Assembly: GCF_013378445.1 (NCBI RefSeq)
Contig: NZ_JABXYK010000001.1
Span: forward strand, 186,001-250,000
Reading direction: 5' to 3'
Source of the DNA: Mycoplana rhizolycopersici
Lineage (GTDB): Bacteria; Pseudomonadota; Alphaproteobacteria; Rhizobiales; Rhizobiaceae
DNA: 64,000 nucleotides
Below the pieces are notes generated by a model. It was not told the origin of the DNA. It searched no databases and saw only the letters and a program-made list of their open reading frames with translations. Below, in pieces: positions 1 through 8,511 of this stretch; the stretch's first letter is position 1, and each line of letters starts with the position of its first letter. The translations under genes were made by a program, and so were the position numbers.

Positions 1-261
1 CTCCGGCTCGAAACGGGCGGCGGCCTCCAGAAGACCGATATATCCCTCTTGCAGGAGATCGTTGAAGGGTAGGCCGAAATTGCGAAACCGAGCCGCAATC
101 GAAATGACGAGGCGCATGTGCGCCATTGCAATCCGATTTCGGGCTTCCTGATCGTGATCCTTCCGCCACGCCACGGCGAGAGCCTGCTCTTCGTCACGCT
201 CCAGATACGGTGCGGACATGGCGATCTTGATCATGCGACGATCTGCGGCGGTGGTAGCCAT
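1..261 (-). CDS. rpoH2: RNA polymerase sigma factor RpoH (RpoH2-type), 3' end cut by window edge
   Basis: Only the first 87 residues are in the window; the gene runs off at base 1. The fragment shows sigma-70 family region 1.2 (PYLERDEEQALA, about residues 18-29) and region 2.1/2.2 (IAMAHMRLVISIA, then LLQEGYIGLLEAAARFEPE), which binds core polymerase. The short N-terminus without region 1.1 is as in heat-shock sigma factors. A GGGGAGA ribosome-binding site lies just upstream of the ATG. The carD-rpoH arrangement and an EcfG-like promoter about 330 bases upstream point to RpoH2, the general-stress-controlled paralogue of rhizobia, rather than RpoH1. The RpoH box lies beyond the window, so the paralogue assignment is inference. 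Confidence 0.82.
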   Translation of the reverse strand, partial: MATTAADRRMIKIAMSAPYLERDEEQALAVAWRKDHDQEARNRIAMAHMRLVISIAARFRNFGLPFNDLLQEGYIGLLEAAARFEPE

Positions 262-586
262 TGGCGTCTCCCCTGAGCCGGGATTGAAAGGATCCACGAT
301 CAACCCGACCGCGGTATTCACCTGACAATGCATGCGTCTGCGAAATCTTCGCTGGGTACCTCGTGCGGCTGCGAAGACCGAAGGCCTTGGAGGAGAAATC
401 TCCCTGGGATCTGTCACCTGCAAGGCATGTTACACTGCTCCCAGCTGGTGAGCGAGTGGTGAAATCTTGTAGCCGGTACGGCCTTCTCCCGGCTTGTCGA
501 TCCTTTCGATTTCTGGACGAACGAGCGGCAAAGGGTGAACTGCCGCAAAGAAACAGACGTGCCAGCACGGATTGTCATTCGACCGG

Positions 587-611
587 AATTCGTGCGGTGC
601 AAAAAAGTTCC
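587..611 (-). promoter_or_regulatory. Candidate EcfG (general stress sigma factor) promoter for rpoH2
   Basis: On the minus strand GGAAC (611-607) is followed after exactly 18 bases by TT (588-587). This matches the GGAAC-N18-TT pattern described for RpoE2/EcfG-dependent promoters in Sinorhizobium. It sits immediately downstream of the carD terminator and points at rpoH2, a reported RpoE2 target in S. meliloti. The short pattern could occur by chance; the location raises confidence. Confidence 0.55.
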
Positions 612-614
612 AAT

Positions 615-644
615 AAAAAACCCGGCTGGGGGACCAGCCGGGTT
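615..644 (-). terminator. Rho-independent terminator of carD
   Basis: The 11-base inverted repeat AACCCGGCTGG / CCAGCCGGGTT (619-629, 634-644) with loop GGGA is followed on the minus strand by a run of T (complement of 615-620). It lies 26 bases beyond the carD stop codon. Confidence 0.9.
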
Positions 645-669
645 GAATAATGAAGCGGATGACAGCGCC

Positions 670-1239
670 TTAGGCGGCTTCGTCCTGCGCGTCGTCCTCT
701 TCGATGACCTTGCCGCGCTTCGGCCCCTTGTTCAGGTTGGCCTCGACTAGACGAACGGCCTCGGTTTCCGACATCTTGTTCACGGCGGCGATTTCGCGCG
801 CCATGCGGTCAAGGGCAGCTTCGTAGAGCTGACGCTCGGAATAGGACTGCTCAGGCTGGTTCTCGGCACGGTAGAGGTCGCGCACGACTTCTGCGATGGA
901 GATCAGGTCGCCGGAATTGATCTTGGCATCGTACTCCTGCGCGCGGCGCGACCACATGGTGCGCTTCACGCGGGCCTTGCCCTGCACAACCTTCAACGCG
1001 CGGTCGACGAAATCGGTTTCGGAGAGCTTGCGCATGCCGATGGAAACGGCCTTGGCGACCGGAACCTTCAGGCGCATCTTGTCCTTTTCGAAGTCGATGA
1101 CAAAAAGCTCGAGCTTCATGCCGGCGACTTCCTGCTCTTCGATGGCGACGATCTGTCCGACACCGTGAGCCGGATAAACGATGGATTCACCGGTCTTGAA
1201 ACCCTGACGCGTGGAAGATTTCTTCTGCTGGATCGTCAT
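670..1239 (-). CDS. carD: CarD family transcriptional regulator
   Basis: 189-residue CarD/CdnL protein. The N-terminal RNA-polymerase-interacting (Tudor-like) domain spans about residues 12-70, with the typical GESIVYPAHGVGQI motif. It is followed by an alpha-helical C-terminal domain containing W-S-R-R-A near residue 100 and an acidic, Ala-rich tail. CarD proteins bind the polymerase beta subunit and stabilise open complexes, notably at rRNA and housekeeping promoters. I start at the ATG at 1239, preceded by AGGGAG; the longer open frame to 1389 adds a basic, low-complexity stretch unlike the family. Terminated by the hairpin at 615-644. Confidence 0.93.
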   Translation of the reverse strand: MTIQQKKSSTRQGFKTGESIVYPAHGVGQIVAIEEQEVAGMKLELFVIDFEKDKMRLKVPVAKAVSIGMRKLSETDFVDRALKVVQGKARVKRTMWSRRAQEYDAKINSGDLISIAEVVRDLYRAENQPEQSYSERQLYEAALDRMAREIAAVNKMSETEAVRLVEANLNKGPKRGKVIEEDDAQDEAA

Positions 1240-1621
1240 TCTATTCAAATACTCCCTGTAACGCTCCCGGCATGGCCGGGGCCGGGTCAAGAAGGCCCGG
1301 GAAAGACGGAGACACCGTCGGAGTGACACCATTCCTGGTCCGGCCAACAAGGCACAAACGAAAGTGGCGGCGCGAACACGAAACAGCAACGCTGACGTGT
1401 CTTATGAAGGTGAGCGGCGCCTTTAGGATCGTTTGCTTTCGTGGTGGTGTTCGGGCACACCAAGTGCCTCAACGTGGATCAGTTTCGAGACCCTACCACA
1501 AAAAAGTGCGGAAATCAATAATTTGCTTCGCATGGGTCATCAAGCCTGCCCTATCACTTTCGGGCTGGCTTGTCGTGTTTTCCCCAGTTCGAACGTCGCT
1601 CTGCCGGCGCCTGCAGCCGGG
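1240..1621. other. Intergenic region between carD and fdxA
   Basis: 382 bases without a credible gene. It must hold the carD promoter, but I cannot assign a convincing -35/-10 pair. A small perfect inverted repeat CCCGGC-ATG-GCCGGG (1266-1280) lies 27 bases upstream of the carD start codon and could be an operator or a hairpin in the leader. Confidence 0.4.
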
Positions 1622-1960
1622 TCAGTCGCCCTGGCCGGGCTCGGCGGAGAAGTACTTTTCGTACTTTCCTTCCTCGCCGTCAAAGGCCTTGGCTTCGGCC
1701 ATCGCATCCTTCTTGACCGTGATGTTCGGCCAGATCTGTGCGAATTCCGCGTTGATCTTCAACCACTTGTCGAGCCCCGGCTCGGTATCCGGCTTGATGG
1801 CCTCGGCCGGACATTCCGGTTCGCACACGCCGCAATCGATGCATTCGTCCGGATGGATGACGAGAAAGTTCTCACCCTCGTAGAAACAGTCCACCGGGCA
1901 GACTTCGACACAATCCGTATACTTGCAGCGAATGCAATTGTCGGTCACGACGTACGTCAT
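1622..1960 (-). CDS. fdxA: 7Fe ferredoxin FdxA
   Basis: 112-residue soluble ferredoxin carrying one [3Fe-4S] and one [4Fe-4S] cluster, resembling Azotobacter FdI. By alignment to that family, C9, C17 and C50 would bind the 3Fe cluster and C21, C40, C43 and C46 the 4Fe cluster; C12 and C25 are extra. The C-terminal about 60 residues form the usual extension ([10 protein letters not shown] and an acidic end). It is a low-potential electron carrier in the cytoplasm; its partner reductase is not in the window. In Alphaproteobacteria this gene is commonly near carD, as here. Confidence 0.95.
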   Translation of the reverse strand: MTYVVTDNCIRCKYTDCVEVCPVDCFYEGENFLVIHPDECIDCGVCEPECPAEAIKPDTEPGLDKWLKINAEFAQIWPNITVKKDAMAEAKAFDGEEGKYEKYFSAEPGQGD

Positions 1961-2154
1961 GAATAACTCCAGCGAATTTCCTTCACCGAGGGCGGGCGAC
2001 CGTCACCTCTGCCGGGAGATCCCGGCGCGAAGCAGGGAAACGAGCTCGACAAATCACGCCCGACAACCTCCGCTTCTGCTGTGGAGGTAAAGGCTTTGGT
2101 ACGTGTTTGCAAGAATAAAGCGTCCGCGAAATCGGCCCGTTGCGGGACAGTTTT

Positions 2155-2589
2155 CTAATCGTCCGGCGGTTCGAAACGCCCGCGTAGCGCATCGGTTTCG
2201 CGTCGCTCCCGTTTCGTCGGGCGGCCGGCGCCACGCTCGCGCGCTACCTGTTCGAAAAGATTGCGTTCGTCGCGCGGAAGTGGCGGCGGCGTCAGATCCT
2301 CGTAAAGCGTGCGGGCTTCCTCGTAGGGGCCGCGACGCGCCCCCGGCAGGAGCACCTTCACCACCATGTCGCGACGGTCAAGCGACAGGATGATCGTGTC
2401 GCCGACCTTGACGTTGAAAGACGGTTGCCGCACCGACTGGCCGTTCACCGACACGTCGCCCTGCTCAACCGACTTCGCAGCCAGCGAGCGGGATTTTCGC
2501 AGGCGGGCGAAGAACAGCCATTTGTCGATCCGCTGGCGGCCCTGGCCGGGCTCGCGTCGATCAGATGGCTGTTCGCGCCCGTCGTTCAT
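2155..2589 (-). CDS. hslR: S4-domain RNA-binding protein (Hsp15/HslR-like)
   Basis: 144 residues. The S4 RNA-binding fold is at about residues 20-80 (RIDKWLFFARLRKSR, then VSVNGQSV), followed by a basic, Arg-rich tail (GRPTKRERRETDALR). In E. coli the homologue Hsp15 binds stalled 50S subunits carrying nascent chain-tRNA and helps recycle them after heat shock. The gene is only 4 bases downstream of the helicase gene on the same strand, so the two are almost certainly cotranscribed, which fits a shared role in RNA or ribosome handling. The family call is firm; the precise HslR function is inferred. Confidence 0.8.
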   Translation of the reverse strand: MNDGREQPSDRREPGQGRQRIDKWLFFARLRKSRSLAAKSVEQGDVSVNGQSVRQPSFNVKVGDTIILSLDRRDMVVKVLLPGARRGPYEEARTLYEDLTPPPLPRDERNLFEQVARERGAGRPTKRERRETDALRGRFEPPDD

Positions 2590-2593
2590 GCCG

Positions 2594-5500
2594 CTACTTC
2601 TTCATCTGCTCCTTGAGAGCGGCCAGCTTGGCGAAAGGCGAATCCGGATCGATCGGCTTCTCCTTGCGCGGCGGGCGCGCCTCGAACTTGACAGGCTTGC
2701 CGCCACGATCATCCCGCTGCGGACGATCGTTCCGCTCGTTGCGGTCAGGCCTGCCGCCCTGCGGCTTTCCGTCGCGCCCCTTGGCGAACTCGGGACGTCC
2801 GCCCTGGCGGGGTCCGTCTCGCCGGTCGCCGTCACGGCGTTCACCGTCGCGTCGCCCACCGCCATGCTTCTGGCCGCGATCGCCACGGCGATCGTCCTGG
2901 CCCTGGCCGCCCTGGGAATGATTGCGCTGGCCATGATTGCGCTGGCCCTGGCGGGCATTGTCGTTGCGGCCACCTGGACGCCACAGGAGGACGGGACGCA
3001 CTTCTGCCGGCGTTTCGTCCGCGGCCGGAGCTGCTTCCGACGGAGTTTCGGCGGCAGCCGGCACTTCCTCGGACACGGGAGCCTCGGCTGCCTGGTTTTC
3101 TGCAGCCTCGGTTACGGGCGCAGAATCGGCGGCGGTCTCGGCCTCGGTCTCGCCTTCCGCGTCGGCGTCTTCCACCGGCGCCGCAGCCTCGTCGGCGGGC
3201 GCCTCTGGCGCGACTTCGCCCTCGGGCTTCGCTGCGACCTTCGCATCTTCCGCACCAAGGAAAGCGGCTGCTTCTTCCGCCTTGACGCTGTCGGCGCGAT
3301 AGCCGAGCCCCTTCAGGATCTCTTCCATGTCGTCCGGCGTAGCACCGAGAATGGAGAGCATCGACGTGGTCGCCGTAAAGCGGCGGCCGTCATAGGCGCC
3401 TTCCGGACGCGGCGTTGTACCCGGCTTCCACTGCAGCAGCGGCCGGATGATGTCCGCAAGCCGCTCGAGAATGTCGATGCGCACGGCGCGCTTGCCGAGG
3501 AAGCGGAAGCCCGCAAGCTTGTAGAAGGCCCGCTCGAAGGCCGGATCGGTGACGATCGAGGTGCGTCCGGCCGCCAGCGCCGGGATCAGTTCCCCGTATC
3601 CCGGTTTGTCGAGGCTGTCGTTCTTCAGCGCCCAGAGCAGGGTGATCAGCTCGGCAGGGGCCGGCTTCAAAAGCGCCGGCATGAAAATGTGATAGGCGCC
3701 GAAACGAATGCCGTGCTTGCGGATCGAGGCGCGCGCCTCCTGGTCCAGCGACTTCACGTCGTCTGCGACGTCGCGCCGGAACAGAACGCCGAGGCTCTCG
3801 ACGAGCTGGAACGCCAGCCCCTTTGCAAGACCCTGGAGGTCTTCTGCGCGCGACAGGTCGTCGAGCGGCTTGAGCACGGTGGCAATATGGTGATTGACGA
3901 AGCGCTCGATGCGCGCAGCGACGTGATCGCGGGCACTGCCGGTCAGTTGCTCGTCGGCAAGCACGATGACGCGCGGGCGCATGACATGCTCGCTGGCCGC
4001 AAGACGGGCAACCGGATCGCCGAGCCAGCGAACCGTGCCATCGGAGCCGATCGCAAGATCGCCATTGCCGGCCGCGTGAAGCCTGGCCGCGCGCGCTTCG
4101 AATTCGAGCGCGAGCGCCTTCTGGGCCGCGCCCTGCACCGCCTTGGCATCGGGCCCTTCCGTGCCCGAAGCAAGCGTGAACCGGAAACCGGCCAATTGCC
4201 CCACATGATGTCCTTCGACGAAGACATCGCCATTCACACTGATTTCCGCTTCCAGCATCGCATTCTCTCTCAGGCGCTTCATGAGCACAGATGTCCTGCG
4301 ATCAACAAAGCGTTTCGTCAACCTTTCATGTAACGCGTCGGACAATCGATCCTCGATTTCCCGCGTCTTTTCCTGCCAGTGTGTCGGATCGGCCAACCAG
4401 TCGGGGCGATTCGACACATAGGTCCATGTTCTTATCTGCGCGATTCGTGCCGAAAGCGTGTCGATCTCGCCATCGGTGCGATCCGCACGCCGCACCTGCT
4501 CGGCGAGGAAATCCTCGTTCACCGTACCGCGTCGGACGAGATCGGCATAGAGGGTGGAGATGAGATCGGCGTGTTGCGCCGGCGCGATGCGGCGATAGTC
4601 CGGTAGCGCGCAGGCCTCCCAGAGCTTTTCCACCCGCTCAGGCGTCGTCGCCATCTCCCTGATGTCGGGATAGCGCGACAGGTGCTCCAGCGCCTGCTGG
4701 TCGACGGCCGGCAACGCACGCGCCAGCCCGCTGACCGCCGGCGGCGCATCGAGACTCGCCTTGAGGTTGGCGATCGACGAAAAATCGAGCCGCTTTGAGC
4801 GCCATTGCAGCACGCGGACGGGATCGAACTCGTGCGCCTCGATCCGCTCGACCAGCTCCGGATCGAGAGGATCAACCCGCCCCGTCACCCCGAAGGTCCC
4901 GTCGCGCGTGTGGCGGCCGGCGCGGCCGGCGATCTGCCCGAGTTCGCCCGGATTGAGATTGCGGTACTGATAGCCGTCGAACTTGCGATCCTGCGCGAAC
5001 GCCACGTGGTCGACGTCGAGGTTGAGCCCCATGCCGATAGCATCGGTCGCAACCAGATATTCGACGTCGCCCTCCTGGTAGAGGCCGACCTGGGCGTTGC
5101 GGGTACGCGGCGAAAGCGCCCCCAGAACGACGGCGGCGCCGCCCCGCTGGCGGCGGATCAATTCGGCGATCGCATAGACCTCGTCGGCGGAAAAGGCGAC
5201 GATGGCCGTTCGCTGCGGCAAGCGCGTGATTTTCTTCGAACCCGCATAGAACAGCTGCGAAAGGCGTGGACGCTCGACCACGGTGATGCCGGGCAGAAGG
5301 TGTTCGAGGATCGGCTTCATGGTCGCCGCCCCAAGCAGCAGCGTCTCCTCTCGGCCACGCAGATGCAGGATGCGGTCGGTGAAAATGTGGCCGCGCTCCA
5401 GATCGCCGGCGAGCTGCACCTCGTCAATCGCCACGAAGGCGGCACGCGTCTCGCGCGGCATGGCCTCCACGGTGCAGACGGAGTAGCGCGCCATATGCGG

Positions 5501-5707
5501 CGTGATCTTCTCCTCGCCGGTGACGAGCGCAACGTTGTGATGACCAACCTTCTCGACGAGCCGCGTATAGACCTCGCGCGCCAGCAGGCGGAGCGGCAGT
5601 CCGATCACGCCCGTTTCATGCGCCACCATGCGTTCGATTGCGTAATGGGTCTTGCCGGTATTGGTCGGCCCGAGCACCGCGGTGACACCGCGGCCGCTCA
5701 ATATCAT
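2594..5707 (-). CDS. Suv3-like ATP-dependent RNA helicase with long disordered tail
   Basis: About 1037 residues from the chosen start. The superfamily-2 helicase core is at the N-terminus: Walker A GPTNTGKT (residues 13-20), motif II DEVQ in VAIDEVQLAGD, and motif VI QIAGRAGR near residue 260. This arrangement is typical of Suv3/DEAD-like helicases in Alphaproteobacteria, relatives of the mitochondrial degradosome helicase. A conserved C-terminal domain follows. The last about 200 residues change to an Ala/Glu/Pro-rich acidic stretch and then an Arg/Asp/Gly/Gln-rich basic tail (RRDGERRDGDRRDG type), probably an RNA-binding disordered region. The start is uncertain: the frame is open to 5836, but homology begins at the ATG at 5707; 5788 is another candidate. 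Confidence 0.85.
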   Translation of the reverse strand: MILSGRGVTAVLGPTNTGKTHYAIERMVAHETGVIGLPLRLLAREVYTRLVEKVGHHNVALVTGEEKITPHMARYSVCTVEAMPRETRAAFVAIDEVQLAGDLERGHIFTDRILHLRGREETLLLGAATMKPILEHLLPGITVVERPRLSQLFYAGSKKITRLPQRTAIVAFSADEVYAIAELIRRQRGGAAVVLGALSPRTRNAQVGLYQEGDVEYLVATDAIGMGLNLDVDHVAFAQDRKFDGYQYRNLNPGELGQIAGRAGRHTRDGTFGVTGRVDPLDPELVERIEAHEFDPVRVLQWRSKRLDFSSIANLKASLDAPPAVSGLARALPAVDQQALEHLSRYPDIREMATTPERVEKLWEACALPDYRRIAPAQHADLISTLYADLVRRGTVNEDFLAEQVRRADRTDGEIDTLSARIAQIRTWTYVSNRPDWLADPTHWQEKTREIEDRLSDALHERLTKRFVDRRTSVLMKRLRENAMLEAEISVNGDVFVEGHHVGQLAGFRFTLASGTEGPDAKAVQGAAQKALALEFEARAARLHAAGNGDLAIGSDGTVRWLGDPVARLAASEHVMRPRVIVLADEQLTGSARDHVAARIERFVNHHIATVLKPLDDLSRAEDLQGLAKGLAFQLVESLGVLFRRDVADDVKSLDQEARASIRKHGIRFGAYHIFMPALLKPAPAELITLLWALKNDSLDKPGYGELIPALAAGRTSIVTDPAFERAFYKLAGFRFLGKRAVRIDILERLADIIRPLLQWKPGTTPRPEGAYDGRRFTATTSMLSILGATPDDMEEILKGLGYRADSVKAEEAAAFLGAEDAKVAAKPEGEVAPEAPADEAAAPVEDADAEGETEAETAADSAPVTEAAENQAAEAPVSEEVPAAAETPSEAAPAADETPAEVRPVLLWRPGGRNDNARQGQRNHGQRNHSQGGQGQDDRRGDRGQKHGGGRRDGERRDGDRRDGPRQGGRPEFAKGRDGKPQGGRPDRNERNDRPQRDDRGGKPVKFEARPPRKEKPIDPDSPFAKLAALKEQMKK

Positions 5708-6109
5708 CGGTGCAGCAGACAAGGCTTGCCTCGGAGAGTATCGATCGTCCAGCAACGGTGGCCCGTCGCCGGCAACACAAATGCCCATCGCAGCGCAAGA
5801 TAGCAAGGGCAGGTTTGGATTTGCGGGCCATTTCACTCGGATATTCAGGCGATTGCATGTCCGCAGATCCCGGTTTGGAACAGTCTGCGAACGAATCGGA
5901 GACGAAACGAAGACTCTGGCCGATTCAGGTTTTGTTCCCTACAGCATGTTGGTGGCCAGCCGATTTCGCTCCCCAGATGTTGAATCCGGCCCTCCAGCAA
6001 GCCGAGTCCTGCGGCAGTGCCCGCAACTTTGCGCCAAAAGGCTGTAAAGCCCCTTCGCGAGGTATGCTTAATACTTCTTTCGACGTAGCACCTGACGGGA
6101 CGCGCGTCT
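5708..6109. other. Intergenic region upstream of the helicase gene
   Basis: 402 bases between the methyltransferase stop and the preferred helicase start, both minus strand. Up to 129 bases of it could encode a longer helicase N-terminus. I see no convincing promoter, hairpin or small gene; the plus-strand frames here look like chance open frames. Confidence 0.4.
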
Positions 6110-6766
6110 CTAGCTGGCCGCAGGCAGGTAACGCCACACCGTCGTGCGCTTGACCTCGCTGTCTTCCAGCGCCCGGGTCACCTGAACCTCATAGGTCGAA
6201 AGCTGCGCCATACCCTTCCGCGGACAGTAGGACCGCCCCGGATCGCCGACCAGCACCGTGGCTCCCCTCGCCGAAAGCGTGGAAAACCAGGGGATCAGAA
6301 CGTCTGCGAAACTCTCGTCGTAGAAGACGTCGCCGGCGAGGACGACGTCCCAGCCGTCATCCTCGCCGACAATGTTCTTGAGGCCGGTCCGCACGGCGAC
6401 GTCGTTCAATTGCGCGTTCAGGCGGATTGCCGTCCCGCTCCACGGATCGATGTCCGCCGCCAGCACGTCTGCAGCACCCGCACGCTTCGCCGCGATCGCC
6501 ACCAGGCCGGAGCCGCTGGCAAAATCCAGCACCGTGCGGCCGCAAACCACGTCCGGGTGATCCAGGACGTAGCGTGCCAGCCCCTGCCCGCCGGCCCAGG
6601 CGAAGGCCCAGAACGGCGGCGGCAGGCCGATCTCCTCGAGCTCCTCTTCCGTCTTCAGCCAGAGGTCATGTGCCTCTGACGCAAGCCGCAGCCGGATTTC
6701 CGGCACGTGCGGGGGCGACAGGATCGCGGTATTGTCGAGGATGAAGCGTTCGGGATCGGTCTTCAC
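6110..6766 (-). CDS. Class I SAM-dependent methyltransferase (ETF-beta lysine methyltransferase family)
   Basis: 218 residues. A Rossmann methyltransferase fold with the SAM-binding glycine motif LDFASGSGLVAIAAKRAGA (about residues 80-98), the acidic end of beta-2 (ADIDP) and a motif-IV-like DVVLAGDVFYDE. The PFWAFAWAGGQGLARY segment before motif I is typical of the METTL20-like/ETFB lysine methyltransferase group, which methylates the beta subunit of electron transfer flavoprotein; bacterial members have been described in Agrobacterium. It is the last gene of the minus-strand run tsaD-gpsA-yciI-EVE, 6 bases after the EVE gene. Substrate is inferred from family resemblance only. Confidence 0.75.
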   Translation of the reverse strand: MKTDPERFILDNTAILSPPHVPEIRLRLASEAHDLWLKTEEELEEIGLPPPFWAFAWAGGQGLARYVLDHPDVVCGRTVLDFASGSGLVAIAAKRAGAADVLAADIDPWSGTAIRLNAQLNDVAVRTGLKNIVGEDDGWDVVLAGDVFYDESFADVLIPWFSTLSARGATVLVGDPGRSYCPRKGMAQLSTYEVQVTRALEDSEVKRTTVWRYLPAAS

Positions 6767-6772
6767 GAGGGG

Positions 6773-7204
6773 TCAGCGCGGGGGATCTTCGAGCCCGCCC
6801 ATGCGGCAGACCTCGATCCATTCCTCCTCCGTCACAGGCTGGACGGACAGCCGCATGGAGGTGACCAGCGACATGTTGTGGAGCTTGGGATTGGCCTTGA
6901 TCTCCTTCAGCGAGACCGGCTTCGGCATGTCACAGACGGCGCGGATGTCGACGCAGTCCCAACGGGGATCGTCGCCCGCCGTCGAATCAGGATGTGAAAG
7001 GGCGCAGACCTCGGTGATGCCGACGATATCGAGCCCCTCGTTGGAATGATAGAAGAAGCCCTTGTCGCCGATCTTCATGGCCCGCATGTTGTTGCGCGCA
7101 AGATAGTTGCGCACGCCGTTCCATTCCGTCCCCTTCTCGCCGGCATCCTTCTGCATCTGCCACGACCATTTGAAGGGCTCGGATTTGTATAGCCAGTATG
7201 CCAT
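6773..7204 (-). CDS. EVE domain-containing protein
   Basis: 143 residues, essentially one EVE domain: MAYWLYKSEP at the start, GVRNYLARNNMR, then GFFYHSN and GITEVC. EVE is a PUA-like fold that recognises modified bases in DNA or RNA; the human relative is thymocyte nuclear protein 1 (THYN1). Stand-alone EVE proteins in Proteobacteria are of unproven function. The gene lies between a YciI-like gene and a methyltransferase gene with gaps of 5-6 bases, so all are probably one transcript with gpsA and tsaD. The tRNA-modifying neighbour TsaD makes a role with modified RNA conceivable, but that is speculation. Confidence 0.88.
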   Translation of the reverse strand: MAYWLYKSEPFKWSWQMQKDAGEKGTEWNGVRNYLARNNMRAMKIGDKGFFYHSNEGLDIVGITEVCALSHPDSTAGDDPRWDCVDIRAVCDMPKPVSLKEIKANPKLHNMSLVTSMRLSVQPVTEEEWIEVCRMGGLEDPPR

Positions 7205-7209
7205 CGACG

Positions 7210-7503
7210 TCAGGCCCCCGGATTGTTGAAGACCCAGTTCCAGGGCTTTACGTCGACCGTGGCGAACAGCCCGGCCTTGGCATAGGGATCGGCTTCGGCC
7301 AGCCCACGGGCCGCTTCGATGCTGTCGGCCTTCACGACCACGAGGCTGCCATTGGGCTTGCCGTCGGCGTCGAGAAACGGGCCGGCGAAGGCAAGCTTGC
7401 CCTCCTCGTTCAGCGTGTTGAGATGCGCGACATGTTCGGGGCGGGTGTCGAGGCGCAGCTGCAGTGCGCCCGGCTTGTCGGTGCAGAGGATAGCAAAAAG
7501 CAC
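7210..7503 (-). CDS. YciI-like protein
   Basis: 97 residues of the YciI/ferredoxin-like dimeric alpha-beta family. Visible family features are D9, H24 in RPEHVAHL, the turn GPFLDADGKPNGS and the C-terminal DPYAKAGLF motif. The conserved His/Asp pair lines a putative active site; some relatives act in chlorinated aromatic degradation, but most have no known reaction. It is translated 3 bases after the gpsA stop region in a tight minus-strand operon. No substrate can be named. Confidence 0.85.
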   Translation of the reverse strand: MLFAILCTDKPGALQLRLDTRPEHVAHLNTLNEEGKLAFAGPFLDADGKPNGSLVVVKADSIEAARGLAEADPYAKAGLFATVDVKPWNWVFNNPGA

Positions 7504-7506
7504 GAC

Positions 7507-8511
7507 TTATCCTTTCTCTCTGAATTCCTGGGTAATGGGACGGGTCATCAGTTTTCCGATCGCCGTCGGCAGATCCAGCCTGCCATCGATGATGGCGGCG
7601 ACCGCATCGGTAATGGGCATGTCGATCTTGCGCTCGGCGGCCACCTGCGAGGCGACGCCGGCGGCAAAGGCGCCTTCGACGAGGTCGCCCGACCAGCCAT
7701 CGGCATTGCCCTGCCGCCCGAGCGCGATGCCGAAGCGCAGGTTGCGCGACTGGTGGCTGGTGCCAGTGAGAACGAGATCGCCGAGCCCCGACAGGCCCGT
7801 CACGGTGGCGGCATCGCCGCCATGTGCGGCGACGAAGCGTGACATCTCCGCAAGCCCGCGCGAAATCAGCGCGGCGCGGGCGGAATCGCCCAGTCCGGCG
7901 CCCTCGACGATGCCGCAGGCGATCGCAAGCACGTTTTTCAAAGCCCCGCCGAGCTGTACCCCGATCCGGTCGGCGGACGGATAGAGCCGGAAGGTCGGGC
8001 CGGAGAGGACGCGCGCAAGCTCGGCGGCCTTCTCCATCGTCGCCGCTGCGACGACCATGGCCGTCGGCAGTCCGCGGGCAATGTCGGCTGCAAAGCCGGG
8101 ACCGGAAAGAACGGCGACATGCTGGCGCGGCAGTTCCTCTTCCAGAACGTCGGTCAGAAGGCGCCCGCTCGCCTTTTCCATGCCCTTGGCGCAGACGACG
8201 ACCGAGGCCCCGTCGGCAAGAAGCGCGGCGAGTTCGCGCGCAGCCTCACGCTGCGCCTGCGACGGCATGGCGAAGAGAACGACCGACGCCTGCCTCAGGA
8301 CGGCCGGATCGGTCGTAACGGAGAGGGACGCGGCCAATGCGATGCCCGGCAGAACGGCCTCGTTGCGCCGGGTGTCGCGAATCTCGGCAACGGTCTCGTC
8401 ACGCCGCGCTAGCAGGGCAACGGGAACATCCCCTGTCTGCGCCACCACGGTGGCAAGGGCCGTGCCGAACGCACCGGCACCGACAACCACGACATGCGGG
8501 TTCGAGCTCAT
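7507..8511 (-). CDS. gpsA: Glycerol-3-phosphate dehydrogenase [NAD(P)+]
   Basis: 334 residues. Reduces dihydroxyacetone phosphate to sn-glycerol-3-phosphate, the first precursor of phospholipids, in the cytoplasm. The N-terminal Rossmann motif [13 protein letters not shown] (about residues 8-20) binds NAD(P)H; VVCAKGME carries the catalytic-site lysine region and [16 protein letters not shown] the second conserved lysine motif. The start codon ATG overlaps the tsaD stop (ATGA), so translation is coupled. Length is normal for the family. Confidence 0.96.
   Translation of the reverse strand: MSSNPHVVVVGAGAFGTALATVVAQTGDVPVALLARRDETVAEIRDTRRNEAVLPGIALAASLSVTTDPAVLRQASVVLFAMPSQAQREAARELAALLADGASVVVCAKGMEKASGRLLTDVLEEELPRQHVAVLSGPGFAADIARGLPTAMVVAAATMEKAAELARVLSGPTFRLYPSADRIGVQLGGALKNVLAIACGIVEGAGLGDSARAALISRGLAEMSRFVAAHGGDAATVTGLSGLGDLVLTGTSHQSRNLRFGIALGRQGNADGWSGDLVEGAFAAGVASQVAAERKIDMPITDAVAAIIDGRLDLPTAIGKLMTRPITQEFREKG

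Larger units (their letters stand above)
262..669. other. Intergenic region between rpoH2 and carD: long rpoH2 leader
   Basis: This 408-base stretch carries the carD terminator (615-644), a candidate EcfG promoter (587-611) and what would be a leader of about 320 bases for rpoH2. The open frames inside it have no ribosome-binding site or recognisable product and I reject them. A long leader before an rpoH gene may allow post-transcriptional control, but I do not recognise a named thermosensor motif. Confidence 0.5.

Noticed and set aside
2600-3000. Repetitive-looking stretch resembling a minisatellite or CRISPR
   Set aside because: It encodes the Arg/Asp/Gly-rich helicase tail in frame; units are irregular and there are no regular spacers.
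2366-4333. 655-codon plus-strand frame opposite the helicase
   Set aside because: Antisense to conserved helicase sequence and to the S4-protein gene; no recognisable domain.
5710-6153. Plus-strand frames upstream of the helicase
   Set aside because: No ribosome-binding site, no family, and they overlap coding sequence on the other strand at one or both ends.
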